From contig CAKVIE010000011.1 in assembly GCA_934754505.1 (NCBI GenBank), positions 1-64,000 on the forward strand: a stretch of 64,000 bases of DNA. The letters are read 5' to 3'. A program made the translations under genes and the position numbers. This DNA is from an uncultured Candidatus Melainabacteria bacterium. Lineage in GTDB: Bacteria; Cyanobacteriota; Vampirovibrionia; Gastranaerophilales; Gastranaerophilaceae. Below are positions 55,367-63,439 of the stretch, piece after piece (the first letter of the stretch is position 1; each line of letters opens with the position of its first letter). Below the pieces are notes generated by a model that saw nothing but the letters and a program-made list of their open reading frames with translations, searched no databases and was not told the origin of the DNA.

Positions 55367-55901
55367 ACTTTCACCTCTGAATGATATTAATATAAATATA
55401 TTTGATGAAATTATCGAGGAGAGATTTTCAGGAATTGATACTGAGGCTCTGCTTGTAATTTCACCCGATAATGCTCCATCCGAAGTGCTTCCGCATTTGG
55501 CAGAACAATATCACATTATGGGAAATGAAGGCTGGCTGTTTGCTAATTCAGATGAAGAGAAAAAAGCCCTTATTAAATCAGCCATAAATATCCACAGGTA
55601 TAAAGGGACAAAATATTCCCTTATTAAAGTTTTGGAACTGCTTAAAATAAACGGCGTTATTCAGGAATGGTTTGAATACGGCGGTGAAACTTACTATTTC
55701 AAAATAGTTATGAATGTTTCCGAAACCCCGTTAAGTTATGACAGGATTAACCTGCTTTTTGAGCTGATAAATGAATATAAAAATGAACGCTCCTGGCTTG
55801 AAACGGCTGAAATCATTTTGACCTCTTTTTCAAGTCAGAAAACAGCATCATTTTTTACATTAAACGACAAAATTGTATGTATGCCGAGGGAAAATTTATG
55901 A
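55359..55901 (+). CDS. Tail protein I (P2 I-like)
   Basis: A 180-residue wedge protein of the P2 I family. Typical are LLVISPDNAPSEVLPHLAEQ, then GWLFANSDEEKKALIKSA and HRYKGTKYSLIKVLELL. The start at 55359 is preferred as GGAGG lies 8 nt upstream. It overlaps the J stop by 8 nt. Confidence 0.85.
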   Translation: MNKLSPLNDININIFDEIIEERFSGIDTEALLVISPDNAPSEVLPHLAEQYHIMGNEGWLFANSDEEKKALIKSAINIHRYKGTKYSLIKVLELLKINGVIQEWFEYGGETYYFKIVMNVSETPLSYDRINLLFELINEYKNERSWLETAEIILTSFSSQKTASFFTLNDKIVCMPRENL

Positions 55902-57880
55902 GTGAATATTTTTCAATAGTTACAAGAAATGGTCTTGCCAAACAAATAAGATGTATTGCCGATCAGACAAATTTTGACATAGCAGAAATTGCTGTCGGTG
56001 ATATGAATAATTCAGATGTCACGTTAACCGAAAATATGACAGCACTTGTCCACGAAATGTGGCGAGGAGCAATAACTTCTCATGGAATTGAAAACGGAAA
56101 ATTGTATGCCTGTGTGAATGTTCCTTCAAATGTCGGTAATTTCACAATAAAAGAAATCGGTCTTTTTGACTCTGACGGCACTTTGCTTTGTATCGGCAAA
56201 TGTCCTGCGACATATAAATTTCAGCTGACTAACGGTTCGTTGCAGGAAGTATTTATTAAAATCTATATGGATATTTCCAATTCCGACCTTCAAAATTTAA
56301 TTGTTCAGACAAGTGTTAATCTTGCAAGCATGGACTATGTTAATCAGCAGTTTGCAACCAGAACTTTTGATAACCTTAAACCCGAAGCACAGGCATTTTT
56401 TGATGCAAAACAAGATGTGCTATCTGAAGGTGAAAATATCCGAATAACAAATAATATTGTTTCAGCTCCGAATGTTTTGACAATCTCAAGGATTACAAAC
56501 TGCATTCTTTCAGCACCTAACGGTGTCGTTGATATAAATTCAAACGGACAAACAGTTATCCACAGAGGTTTAAATTTTCTGTCGGCAAACGGAACAAACA
56601 GCGATAACACCATAAATAATATTGAGGGTACTTTACCTAACGACATTGTTTTCAGCAACAGTTTTCCATCTTCCTCAAACGGAAAATACAAATTATTTCT
56701 TTCAAAAGAAAGAGATTCATCAACGTGGATTGTGGGCGGTCGTGCTTTATCTTCCCAATGGTACGAACAGGAAGACTTTCCCTTTAATGCTCTCGATGCA
56801 ACCTGGTATAATCCCCAAGACCATAAATGGAGGAATATAAGAACAGCTGACGGGGACGGAGTTTGGTATGAATTTAATGTAGTACCTCTCGCCGATGTTA
56901 CCATTACTAACGGAAATATTACATCTGTTGATAAAATATATTTTCCTGCCGAAATTGTAACTTATTCAAACAGGCTGACAAATTTAAATGAATGCGACTA
57001 TGATTCACCTGTTTCAATTCCGTATAATACAATCTTCACCGCTCCCTATGACGGCAGAATACACGTTTATTCGCAGACATATTCGTATGCAAATGTGAAT
57101 GACGGCAACAGTAAAGAAGTCGATATTATCGGTTTATCGGGTAAAAATCTCACAACATCATCGATTATCTTCCTCAGAAAATCTTACACAACACCCGGAA
57201 CATACGTTTTAAATATTCCGACAACGGGTTGGTACAATATGATTTTAGTAGGTGGCGGCGGAAACGGTGCGAGCCACATCAACTCAATGGGATATATGAG
57301 TTATGCTTCGGGCGGTTCGGGTGCGGGTTTTGCAGGAGAAGTATATCTTACAGCAGGAAACCACACTATTATTGTCGGCGGAGCTGCCGAAAACAGCAGA
57401 TTTGACAGTTTGGTAATTGCAGGTGGAGGCGGAAACGGAAATTACGGTCCGAATTATGCTCTTGATCCATCGGGCGGTGCCGGAGGTTCTCTGACAATTA
57501 ACGGTCAAACTCAAAATGTTACATTGCGAACAAATGGAAATCCCGGCACTTCTTCAAACGGAAATGTTCAGCAGGCAGGCGGTGCAAGTGTGTATGGCGG
57601 TTATGGTGCAGGAGGTGCATCAAACGGCTCGCCAACAAACGGTTATGTCTATATCCAAAAATATTCGGCTCAGACCGACACCAACGGCACTCAAATTTAT
57701 AGACATTATAACCATGTGAAATGGGATGGCTCTGCCAATACTGTTTCATGTTATAACTCTAATTCTGCAATTATTGAAGTTTCAAGACTCGAACAGGTCA
57801 TTTTTAAATCACTTCAACAAAACGGTACTATCACCGCATTTTCAGCAATTTTTTATCCAAAGAAAAGAGAAATACAATGA
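55898..57880 (+). CDS. Tail fibre protein with Gly-rich C-terminal region
   Basis: A 660-residue tail fibre. The N-terminal 150 residues match the P2 H/Mu S fibre attachment domain (SIVTRNGLAKQIRCIADQTN, then NVPSNVGNFTIKEIGLFDSD). The middle carries a beta-rich shaft. At about 445-570 there is a Gly-rich domain (AGGGGNGNYG, GGAGGSLTING) like those that form polyglycine II lattices and bind the receptor in other phage adhesins. It determines host range. It overlaps the next gene by 4 nt. Confidence 0.82.
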   Translation: MSEYFSIVTRNGLAKQIRCIADQTNFDIAEIAVGDMNNSDVTLTENMTALVHEMWRGAITSHGIENGKLYACVNVPSNVGNFTIKEIGLFDSDGTLLCIGKCPATYKFQLTNGSLQEVFIKIYMDISNSDLQNLIVQTSVNLASMDYVNQQFATRTFDNLKPEAQAFFDAKQDVLSEGENIRITNNIVSAPNVLTISRITNCILSAPNGVVDINSNGQTVIHRGLNFLSANGTNSDNTINNIEGTLPNDIVFSNSFPSSSNGKYKLFLSKERDSSTWIVGGRALSSQWYEQEDFPFNALDATWYNPQDHKWRNIRTADGDGVWYEFNVVPLADVTITNGNITSVDKIYFPAEIVTYSNRLTNLNECDYDSPVSIPYNTIFTAPYDGRIHVYSQTYSYANVNDGNSKEVDIIGLSGKNLTTSSIIFLRKSYTTPGTYVLNIPTTGWYNMILVGGGGNGASHINSMGYMSYASGGSGAGFAGEVYLTAGNHTIIVGGAAENSRFDSLVIAGGGGNGNYGPNYALDPSGGAGGSLTINGQTQNVTLRTNGNPGTSSNGNVQQAGGASVYGGYGAGGASNGSPTNGYVYIQKYSAQTDTNGTQIYRHYNHVKWDGSANTVSCYNSNSAIIEVSRLEQVIFKSLQQNGTITAFSAIFYPKKREIQ

Positions 57881-58326
57881 TATATTTTAACGACAGAAAA
57901 ATACCCCATATGCAAGAAATCAACAACCCTATATGTGTTATCTCAGACGAAGAATGGGCAAAAATCACACCCAACGATAAACTCGGAGTTGAATGGGATA
58001 TTGTTGACGGAGATTTTATTCTCATAAAAGAAACCGAAGAATATATCCAAAAACAAAAAGAAAAAGCACAACAAGAAGAAGAAATAAGAATCGGAAATCT
58101 GCATATGACAAAACTCGATTTTTATTTGTATGTCTGCAAGCCTTTCAACATAACCTATACGCAACTGCAAGAGGCTATTTCTCAAAACGAAGATTTAAGT
58201 GCTGCCTGGGAACTTTGCAATCACGTCTATCGTGGTAATGAAATTCTGAATAATTATATACAGTCGGTAATACCTGACATTACAGATGAAATTCTGACAC
58301 AAATTTTTGAACGGTACGGGATATAA
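57877..58326 (+). CDS. Tail fibre assembly / fibre-associated protein
   Basis: A 149-residue protein just after the fibre gene with a 4-nt overlap. Its N-terminal part (PICVISDEEWAKITPNDKLG) and helical, Gln-Lys-rich centre resemble fibre assembly chaperones or small fibre subunits. No catalytic residue is visible. The name rests mostly on position. Confidence 0.55.
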   Translation: MIYFNDRKIPHMQEINNPICVISDEEWAKITPNDKLGVEWDIVDGDFILIKETEEYIQKQKEKAQQEEEIRIGNLHMTKLDFYLYVCKPFNITYTQLQEAISQNEDLSAAWELCNHVYRGNEILNNYIQSVIPDITDEILTQIFERYGI

Positions 58327-58335
58327 GGAGAAAAA

Positions 58336-58842
58336 ATGCTAAAAAAAATATGTCTGCATTGGACGGCAGGTTCAAATAAACCCTGCGAAACAGATTTAAA
58401 CGCATATCATTTTTTGTTTGACGGCGTGGGAAAAGAATACACAGGAAAATTCACACCCGAAGATAACATAAACTGCTTGGATGGAAAATATGCCAAACAT
58501 TGCGGCGGAGGAAATACTGACTGTATCGGAATTTCCTGTTGCGGAATGTACGGCTTTAATCTGAAAAATAAAAAAGCAAAATATCCTCTCTCCCAAAAAC
58601 AGGTTGAGGCTATGTGTAAAAAATCAGCCGAACTCTGTCTGAAATATGCGATTGAAGTTACCGAACAAACAGTTTTTACACACTTTGAATTCGGGAGAAC
58701 ACACACTAAAACTTCAAGTGCCGGAAAAATAGATTTTACTTATCTTCCCTTTTTGCCAAATCTTGCACCGGACAAAATCGGAAGTTACCTAAGAAATAAA
58801 ATACGTTGGTATCAAATACAGTTAAAAAAGAAAGGAAATTAA
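58336..58842 (+). CDS. N-acetylmuramoyl-L-alanine amidase endolysin
   Basis: A 168-residue type-2 amidase (PGRP fold). Zinc ligands are visible: His in ICLHWTAGSNKP (about residue 8), His in THFEFGRTH (about 117), plus AYHFLFD and the acid in that region. It cleaves the bond between stem peptide and glycan. There is no signal peptide, so it needs a holin. AAGGAGAAAAA precedes the start. Genes for two small proteins follow. Confidence 0.85.
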   Translation: MLKKICLHWTAGSNKPCETDLNAYHFLFDGVGKEYTGKFTPEDNINCLDGKYAKHCGGGNTDCIGISCCGMYGFNLKNKKAKYPLSQKQVEAMCKKSAELCLKYAIEVTEQTVFTHFEFGRTHTKTSSAGKIDFTYLPFLPNLAPDKIGSYLRNKIRWYQIQLKKKGN

Positions 58843-58843
58843 C

Positions 58844-59125
58844 ATGAGTATTTTTTCAAAATGGAAAGAATTTAACACAGCTTGGAAATTAATCGAACCG
58901 TTTGTAATCAACCTGATTAAAAAAGAAGTCCCGAAAAGAATTGTCAGATTATATGAAAATCTTGCAAAATTTACCCAACCTGCAATTAACAGTCTTATTA
59001 AATTAAAAGAAAAAATAAAAGAAACTCCAAACGAACTGGACGATTATTGTTTTACCCAGGGTGTTGATACTCTTGAAATTTTTGCAAATTACCTGCTTGA
59101 ACAGGTCAAAAATTTAAGGAGTTAA
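58844..59125 (+). CDS. Small helical phage protein after endolysin
   Basis: A 93-residue, helical and basic protein with amphipathic rather than fully hydrophobic segments (AWKLIEPFVINLIKKEVPKR). It has no clear transmembrane segment. Position between amidase and another small protein suggests a lysis accessory, but no family is recognised. Confidence 0.6.
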   Translation: MSIFSKWKEFNTAWKLIEPFVINLIKKEVPKRIVRLYENLAKFTQPAINSLIKLKEKIKETPNELDDYCFTQGVDTLEIFANYLLEQVKNLRS

Positions 59126-59127
59126 AA

Positions 59128-59376
59128 ATGGTATTCGGATTTTCTGCTCTCGGAAAAGCGTTTCTCGATTGTATTTCAAAGTTCATAAATTACCAGACAG
59201 TCAGCATTGAACATCAGGAAACCACAACTCTTGTCAGAGATAAAAAGAACCTTAAAAAAGCCGTTAATTTTGCGGAACAAATTATTGAAATCGCAAAAAA
59301 ATACGAACCCTTAATGTCAAAATCCGACAAGAAAAAGTTAAAAAAACTTACTGAAAAATTTAACAAGACAGACTAA
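59128..59376 (+). CDS. Small basic phage protein
   Basis: An 82-residue protein with an N-terminal moderately hydrophobic stretch (VFGFSALGKAFLDCI) and a Lys-rich helical tail. It starts 2 nt after the previous gene; AAGGAG lies before its ATG. It might anchor at the membrane. Unknown family. Confidence 0.6.
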   Translation: MVFGFSALGKAFLDCISKFINYQTVSIEHQETTTLVRDKKNLKKAVNFAEQIIEIAKKYEPLMSKSDKKKLKKLTEKFNKTD

Positions 59377-59397
59377 TTACAGGTTCAAAAAAAATAT

Positions 59398-59462
59398 GTG
59401 TCGAAATGATTCGGAATAGTCTCAAAACAGTTCCAATTAGGAATCTTTGAGCGATGAATGTC
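59398..59462 (+). ncRNA. Unidentified structured RNA motif, copy A
   Basis: A conserved head, TGTCGAAATGATTCGG then AATAGTC (59399-59421), is followed by a hairpin CTCAAA (59421-59426) / TTTGAG (59446-59451) with an inner GTTCC (59430-59434) / GGAAT (59440-59444), then GATGAATGT (59453-59461). Copy B at 61280-61346 has the same head and tail words but a different outer stem (CCCTCAA / TTGAGGG), which is compensatory variation. It lies just upstream of the ribosome site of the DUF4268 gene. Alternatively GGAAT at 59413-59417 could pair with GTTCC as a pseudoknot. No known class matches. Confidence 0.55.
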
Positions 59463-59487
59463 ATTGTGCATAAAAAAGGAGGTCTAT

Positions 59488-60300
59488 ATGACAAACATTA
59501 CTGCTGAAGAAGCACTGAAATCAAAAAAGAACTTTGAAGAGTTCTTGGCATATTACAACAACCCAGTTGTTGCATCGACATTAGCCGAATACACAAACGG
59601 CAACACCACAACGGTTATCGCACAAATCTGCGATTTAACTCAAAAAATGGAAACCTTTACGGATTTATTAAACGATCCCGAAATTGAAAATTTAAACAAA
59701 GCTCCGTTTATCGCCTGGTACGTTACAAGCGAAAAACCCGAACTTGTAAAAGCTATGGAGGTTTTGAACAAATTTTCGATAAAAGGAATAAAGGTATTTA
59801 TTTTCAAAGCCTTTTTAAACGTGGATAAAATCGATGTTAACTGCATTTTAAAACCTCAAAAATCAACAACTTTTTCGGGAGGAAGATCAAAAGAAATTCA
59901 GCTTGAATATTGGAAAAAATACAGCGAAATCTGTGATGAATTATCCGAAGGTGATTTTCAGGTAATACCAAAACCCCAGCATTGGCAATATATTCCGCTC
60001 GGTAAAACAGGAGTATCCCTGCAATTAACAGTAAATACCCAAACCGACAGCATCGGAGTTGATTTATTTATCGCAAACAATAAAACTCTTTTTGAAAAAT
60101 TAGAGAAAAACAAAGCCGAAATTGAAAAAGAACTCGGCACTTTGGAATGGATAAATAACTCAAATACAAAATCTGCAAGAATCAGACAAATGCAAAGCTG
60201 TGCAGTCCAGGATTTAAACCCAGAAGCAATAACCCAACATATTGAACTTGCTAAAAACTTCAAAGAAACCTTTAAAAAGTTTTTATCAAAAGGAGTTTAA
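59488..60300 (+). CDS. DUF4268-like protein
   Basis: A 270-residue protein starting MTNITAEEALKSKK. The last 110 residues fit DUF4268: VDLFIANNKTLFEKLEKNKA, then LGTLEWINNSNTKSARIRQM and a helical end. DUF4268 domains occur in restriction-like and DNA-binding proteins; the N-terminal half here is unassigned, with a KPELVKAMEVLN helix. I start at 59488 (AAAAGGAGGTCTAT upstream). It follows RNA motif copy A. Function unknown. Confidence 0.6.
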   Translation: MTNITAEEALKSKKNFEEFLAYYNNPVVASTLAEYTNGNTTTVIAQICDLTQKMETFTDLLNDPEIENLNKAPFIAWYVTSEKPELVKAMEVLNKFSIKGIKVFIFKAFLNVDKIDVNCILKPQKSTTFSGGRSKEIQLEYWKKYSEICDELSEGDFQVIPKPQHWQYIPLGKTGVSLQLTVNTQTDSIGVDLFIANNKTLFEKLEKNKAEIEKELGTLEWINNSNTKSARIRQMQSCAVQDLNPEAITQHIELAKNFKETFKKFLSKGV

Positions 60301-60302
60301 AA

Positions 60303-60563
60303 ATGGGGAAAATAACGGTCAGAAACAGAAGAACGGGTGAAGTGGTAAAATTACCGTTTCACCAATTTAAAATAAGGTTTCAAAGAGAATTACAACAGGC
60401 TTTATTGTCTTACTCCTCACAACAACAGCAAAAAGATATGTTAAAGCCGTTGGCTCTTTGGAAAAATCATAACGATTATAAATTGGATTTTTATTTTGAT
60501 TTACGGTGGAATTTCAACAACTACGCTATGTCCGAATGGTACATAGAACGTGTTGTCTATTAA
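60303..60563 (+). CDS. Hypothetical phage protein, 86 residues
   Basis: A basic N-terminus (KITVRNRRTGEVVKLPFHQFK), then a Gln-rich helix, then an aromatic end (NNYAMSEWYIERVVY). No family recognised. It starts 2 nt after the previous gene with AAAGGAG upstream and belongs to the same rightward operon. Confidence 0.6.
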   Translation: MGKITVRNRRTGEVVKLPFHQFKIRFQRELQQALLSYSSQQQQKDMLKPLALWKNHNDYKLDFYFDLRWNFNNYAMSEWYIERVVY

Positions 60564-60577
60564 AAAGGAGAAGAATT

Positions 60578-60949
60578 ATGGCAACAACAAAAACGACAGA
60601 TATTATTGAAGATGTTTCTTTTAAATCAAGCAAGCAGTCAATTAACAGAAGAGTTATTTATAACTATAAAAATACGAAAATCAGATTATCACTTAAATCA
60701 GATTCTTACAGACAACAATGCTATGCTCACGCAGAAGCCTTGGACGGTTTTGAATGGAAACTGATTTATTCAATCCCTCCGACATTAATGGCAACTCCGA
60801 AAGATTTGAGATATTATCCTCAGTTTCAGCCTCATAATGCTGATTTTTCAAAGGCAAAATCGTACTTTGAAACAGACGTGCAAAATTTGAAAAAATCAAT
60901 TGAAAAAATATTGGAGAAAGGAATAAAAAATGTCTGTAATAACGTATAA
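60578..60949 (+). CDS. Hypothetical phage protein, 123 residues
   Basis: AAAAAGGAGAAG precedes ATG 60578. The protein starts MATTKTTDIIEDVSF and has a central aromatic part (LDGFEWKLIYSIPP) and a helical Lys-rich end. Unknown family. It overlaps the next gene by 20 nt. Confidence 0.6.
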   Translation: MATTKTTDIIEDVSFKSSKQSINRRVIYNYKNTKIRLSLKSDSYRQQCYAHAEALDGFEWKLIYSIPPTLMATPKDLRYYPQFQPHNADFSKAKSYFETDVQNLKKSIEKILEKGIKNVCNNV

Positions 60950-61277
60950 CAAACTATTACAAATGAAAAATGACGGTCTTGTTTTTTACGGTCTGTTGGA
61001 CGATTTGGAAAGTTTCCGTACAATTATCAACGATGAATTAAACGCAAAAGAAATCGGCACAGGAACTTTTGAAGATAAGTTTAAAGCCGCATATGAAATT
61101 TTTACCCAGGACGGCAGACGTGATATCGTTTTTGAATTTGCGGAACAATCATCAATACATATCGGTAAACTTGCAATATGGAGATTAGCATTAAACGGTC
61201 TTGCAAGTTGGATTTCCGATTATGTCGTTAACTGCAGAGCAGATTTTGAATTAGCTCCCGTTAACGAAGAAACTTAA
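60930..61277 (+). CDS. Hypothetical phage protein, 115 residues
   Basis: GGAGAAAGGAATAAAA precedes the ATG. The chain is acidic and helical (FYGLLDDLESFRTIINDELN) with aromatic positions near the middle and an Ile/Trp-rich segment (LAIWRLALNGLASWISDYVV) that could be a buried helix. No family recognised. RNA motif copy B begins 3 nt after the stop. Confidence 0.6.
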   Translation: MSVITYNKLLQMKNDGLVFYGLLDDLESFRTIINDELNAKEIGTGTFEDKFKAAYEIFTQDGRRDIVFEFAEQSSIHIGKLAIWRLALNGLASWISDYVVNCRADFELAPVNEET

Positions 61278-61279
61278 TT

Positions 61280-61346
61280 GTGTCGGAATGATTCGGAATA
61301 GTCCCTCAATAGTTCCAACTTCAGAATAGTTGAGGGATTAATGTTT
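61280..61346 (+). ncRNA. Unidentified structured RNA motif, copy B
   Basis: Second copy of the motif at 59398. TGTCGGAATGATTCGG then AATAGTC (61281-61303) is followed by the hairpin CCCTCAA (61303-61309) / TTGAGGG (61330-61336) with an inner GTTC / GAAT, then GATTAATGT (61336-61344). Only one base of the 23-nt head differs from copy A, whereas the stem differs but still pairs. It precedes the ribosome site of the next gene, as copy A does. Confidence 0.55.
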
Positions 61347-61369
61347 CTGTAAAGGCAAAGGAGAACATT

Positions 61370-61558
61370 ATGAAAAACAAAGACAACACATTATTCGGAA
61401 CAAAAATTTTAAACAACAAAACAAATGAAATCGGGCTTATCATTTACACCTGGACAAATGTTTATGCAGACGGAGAAGTACCGTTCGCAACCTGCGTTGA
61501 TTCAAACGGAAAGAGATATAACACTACGATGGATAACATTACTCCGGTCGAAGATTAA
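61370..61558 (+). CDS. Hypothetical small phage protein
   Basis: A 62-residue protein. AAAGGAGAACATT precedes the ATG. It has a compact beta pattern (LFGTKILNNKTNEIGLIIYT, then EVPFATCVDSNGKRY). It is the last rightward gene and ends before a bidirectional terminator. Confidence 0.6.
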   Translation: MKNKDNTLFGTKILNNKTNEIGLIIYTWTNVYADGEVPFATCVDSNGKRYNTTMDNITPVED

Positions 61559-61583
61559 TTTTAATATTATTCGGAAACAAAAA

Positions 61584-61606
61584 AGTCGCTGTTTAAGCGA
61601 CTTTCT
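61584..61606. terminator. Bidirectional terminator
   Basis: AAAGTCGC (61584-61591) pairs with GCGACTTT (61599-61606) across a 7-nt loop, flanked by A and T tracts. It separates the rightward phage operon from the leftward second transposition module. Confidence 0.75.
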
Positions 61607-61621
61607 GTTTGGCTTTATTTA

Positions 61622-62743
61622 TCACAGGATATCGGATAAAATATCAAATTCTGTCAATTTTTGATTTATTTGACAGCCTGTTTCTCTGATAAAATCTTTC
61701 TTATTTAAATATCCGAGGTGAGCCGCAATAAATTCCACAGGTATATTTTTTGAAATAAGTTTTTCAAAATAATTAACATACAATTCTCTGAAGGTTATAC
61801 CCATGGAAGTCTTTAAATCTTCGTTTTTGATTTCCGAAGTAATTTTCATAGCCTTAATTTTTTCGGTTTTTAAAATATCAAACGTTCTGCCCGATAAACT
61901 GACCGAGCGTTCGTATTTTGTCGGAACGATATTGCCGTTAATCATAATTTTGTTAATGATTATTTTGTGATTAGCAATATCAATATCATCCCAAGACAGA
62001 GCATTTACTTCTGATATTTGAAGTCCCACAGCTCCGACTAAAATTGTCGGTAAAAATAAATCCGTATCTTCTGTCTTTTTGAGAAAAACATCTGATACGG
62101 ATTTTTCATTCTGAAATATTGTTTTCTGTGGCGGAATATCTGTCTTTGAAGTTGTCGGATTGCTTTTCGGAACGGATATTTTTTCTTTAACTTTCGGCTT
62201 TGAAACCTTTGCATTTTTGGAAGTAAAAAAGTCGGATTTATCATTGTACTGCCAATCAAGTAAATTCCGTAGCCAGGAAATCAGCCGTTTCGCATAAATG
62301 AAATTTACATTGTCCTCATTAACCATTTTTTCGTAAAAATTGGTGATAACATCATCAGTTATATCCTGAATTTTGTAATCCTTAAAAGCAGGAAGAACGT
62401 GTTTGTTAAAACAACCGAGCATTGTTCCTCTTGATTTTGGATTCATACTTTGAGCAGTTTTTGAATTAAAAAAGTCATTCATATAATCTTCAAAAACTTT
62501 TTCTTGTATTTCATCTGATGTGCTTACGGCAATAACTTCGGTTTTCGGTTTTTCTGCTTCGGGGTTGGAATTATTTTCCGTATATAACCAATAGCCGTTT
62601 GAAAGATTTTTGACACTTCCGTCTTTTTCAAGTTGTTCTAAAATTTCAATAACTTCCTGTTCGGGTGCTTCAGCAGAAAGCACAATATCGTCTGCCGAAA
62701 ACTTAGTCATTCTTTTTGCTAACTTCAAAATCTTCTGTTTCAT
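61622..62743 (-). CDS. Tyrosine-recombinase-like protein without catalytic residues
   Basis: A 373-residue protein. Residues 1-55 form a winged-helix-like domain, 80-165 a SAM-like core-binding domain (FNKHVLPAFKDYKIQDIT), and 225-365 the catalytic fold. The catalytic Arg is replaced in GLQISEVNALSWDDID (Gln242; normally GLRISE). The HxxR block reads TFRELYVNYF, lacking His and Arg, and the Tyr nucleophile region is FIRETGC. It cannot strand-exchange. It overlaps the ATPase gene upstream by 41 nt and is likely an accessory of that transposition module. Ribosome site AAAGGAGACG. Confidence 0.78.
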   Translation of the reverse strand: MKQKILKLAKRMTKFSADDIVLSAEAPEQEVIEILEQLEKDGSVKNLSNGYWLYTENNSNPEAEKPKTEVIAVSTSDEIQEKVFEDYMNDFFNSKTAQSMNPKSRGTMLGCFNKHVLPAFKDYKIQDITDDVITNFYEKMVNEDNVNFIYAKRLISWLRNLLDWQYNDKSDFFTSKNAKVSKPKVKEKISVPKSNPTTSKTDIPPQKTIFQNEKSVSDVFLKKTEDTDLFLPTILVGAVGLQISEVNALSWDDIDIANHKIIINKIMINGNIVPTKYERSVSLSGRTFDILKTEKIKAMKITSEIKNEDLKTSMGITFRELYVNYFEKLISKNIPVEFIAAHLGYLNKKDFIRETGCQINQKLTEFDILSDIL

Positions 62744-63425
62744 AATTAATCGTCTCCTTTAACATTATTTCATCTACTGTTGTCAAACCGTTTGACTTTG
62801 CTATAAGTTCACCTTTGTTGATTATTTTGACTATTTGGCGGAATCGTCTTGTCTTTGAACAAATATACTTTATTGCACATTCCGTAAATTCAATTTCGGA
62901 AAGCTCTTTCACAATTTCCGCAAGATCTTCTTTTGAAAACATCTCAAATTTCACAACCTCTGAGATACGGTCATAAAGGTGCTTAAACCTTTTGAGTCTT
63001 GAATTTGCCTCTGCCATTCCGACCATAACTATAATTGTGTCTGTTCGGTCATTGATGTCTCGCAGGGTTTCAATAACCTGATTGTCAATTGACAAATAGT
63101 CAATTTCATCAATAATAATCGTTCTCGGATTCATATTTAAACTCGAAACGATTGTATTAAAAGCCTTAGATGTTATCGGCTGAGGTTCTTCGTCAAGTCC
63201 GCTGATAATTTCATCTAACAGCCATTTGTGTGTCATTCTTTGGGTACACCTTACAACTACGGCATCATTTTTAAATGCCCACCAATTAATTGCCTGTGTT
63301 TTTCCCAAACCGGGTTCTCCATAAACCAAACCCATTCCTGGGACTCCCGATGACCTATTCTGCAAATTGCTCATTAAAGTAATGAGTTTCTTTACGTTTT
63401 TCGTTTTTACAAATACTTTTTTCAT
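62703..63425 (-). CDS. MuB/TniB-like transposition ATPase (second module)
   Basis: A 240-residue AAA+ protein with Walker A GEPGLGKT (residues 36-43), Walker B RTIIIDEIDYL (101-111) and sensor-like TIIVMVGMAEANSRL. Unlike the left copy at 15095 it has no N-terminal HTH. It resembles the helpers of BcepMu/TniA-type elements more than Mu B. It selects target DNA for the adjacent transposase. GGAGGGCAA precedes the ATG. Confidence 0.85.
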   Translation of the reverse strand: MKKVFVKTKNVKKLITLMSNLQNRSSGVPGMGLVYGEPGLGKTQAINWWAFKNDAVVVRCTQRMTHKWLLDEIISGLDEEPQPITSKAFNTIVSSLNMNPRTIIIDEIDYLSIDNQVIETLRDINDRTDTIIVMVGMAEANSRLKRFKHLYDRISEVVKFEMFSKEDLAEIVKELSEIEFTECAIKYICSKTRRFRQIVKIINKGELIAKSNGLTTVDEIMLKETINYETEDFEVSKKND

Positions 63426-63439
63426 TTGCCCTCCTTTTC

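Noticed and set aside
59398..59462. Copy A of the RNA motif as a hammerhead ribozyme
   Set aside because: GAAA and GTC are placed well, but the core reads GCGATGA instead of CTGATGA and stem II does not pair.
61265..61622. Prophage right end (attR) near the terminator
   Set aside because: No inverted copy of the CAAATGRAAAG/TGACA array is present there or elsewhere up to 64000.
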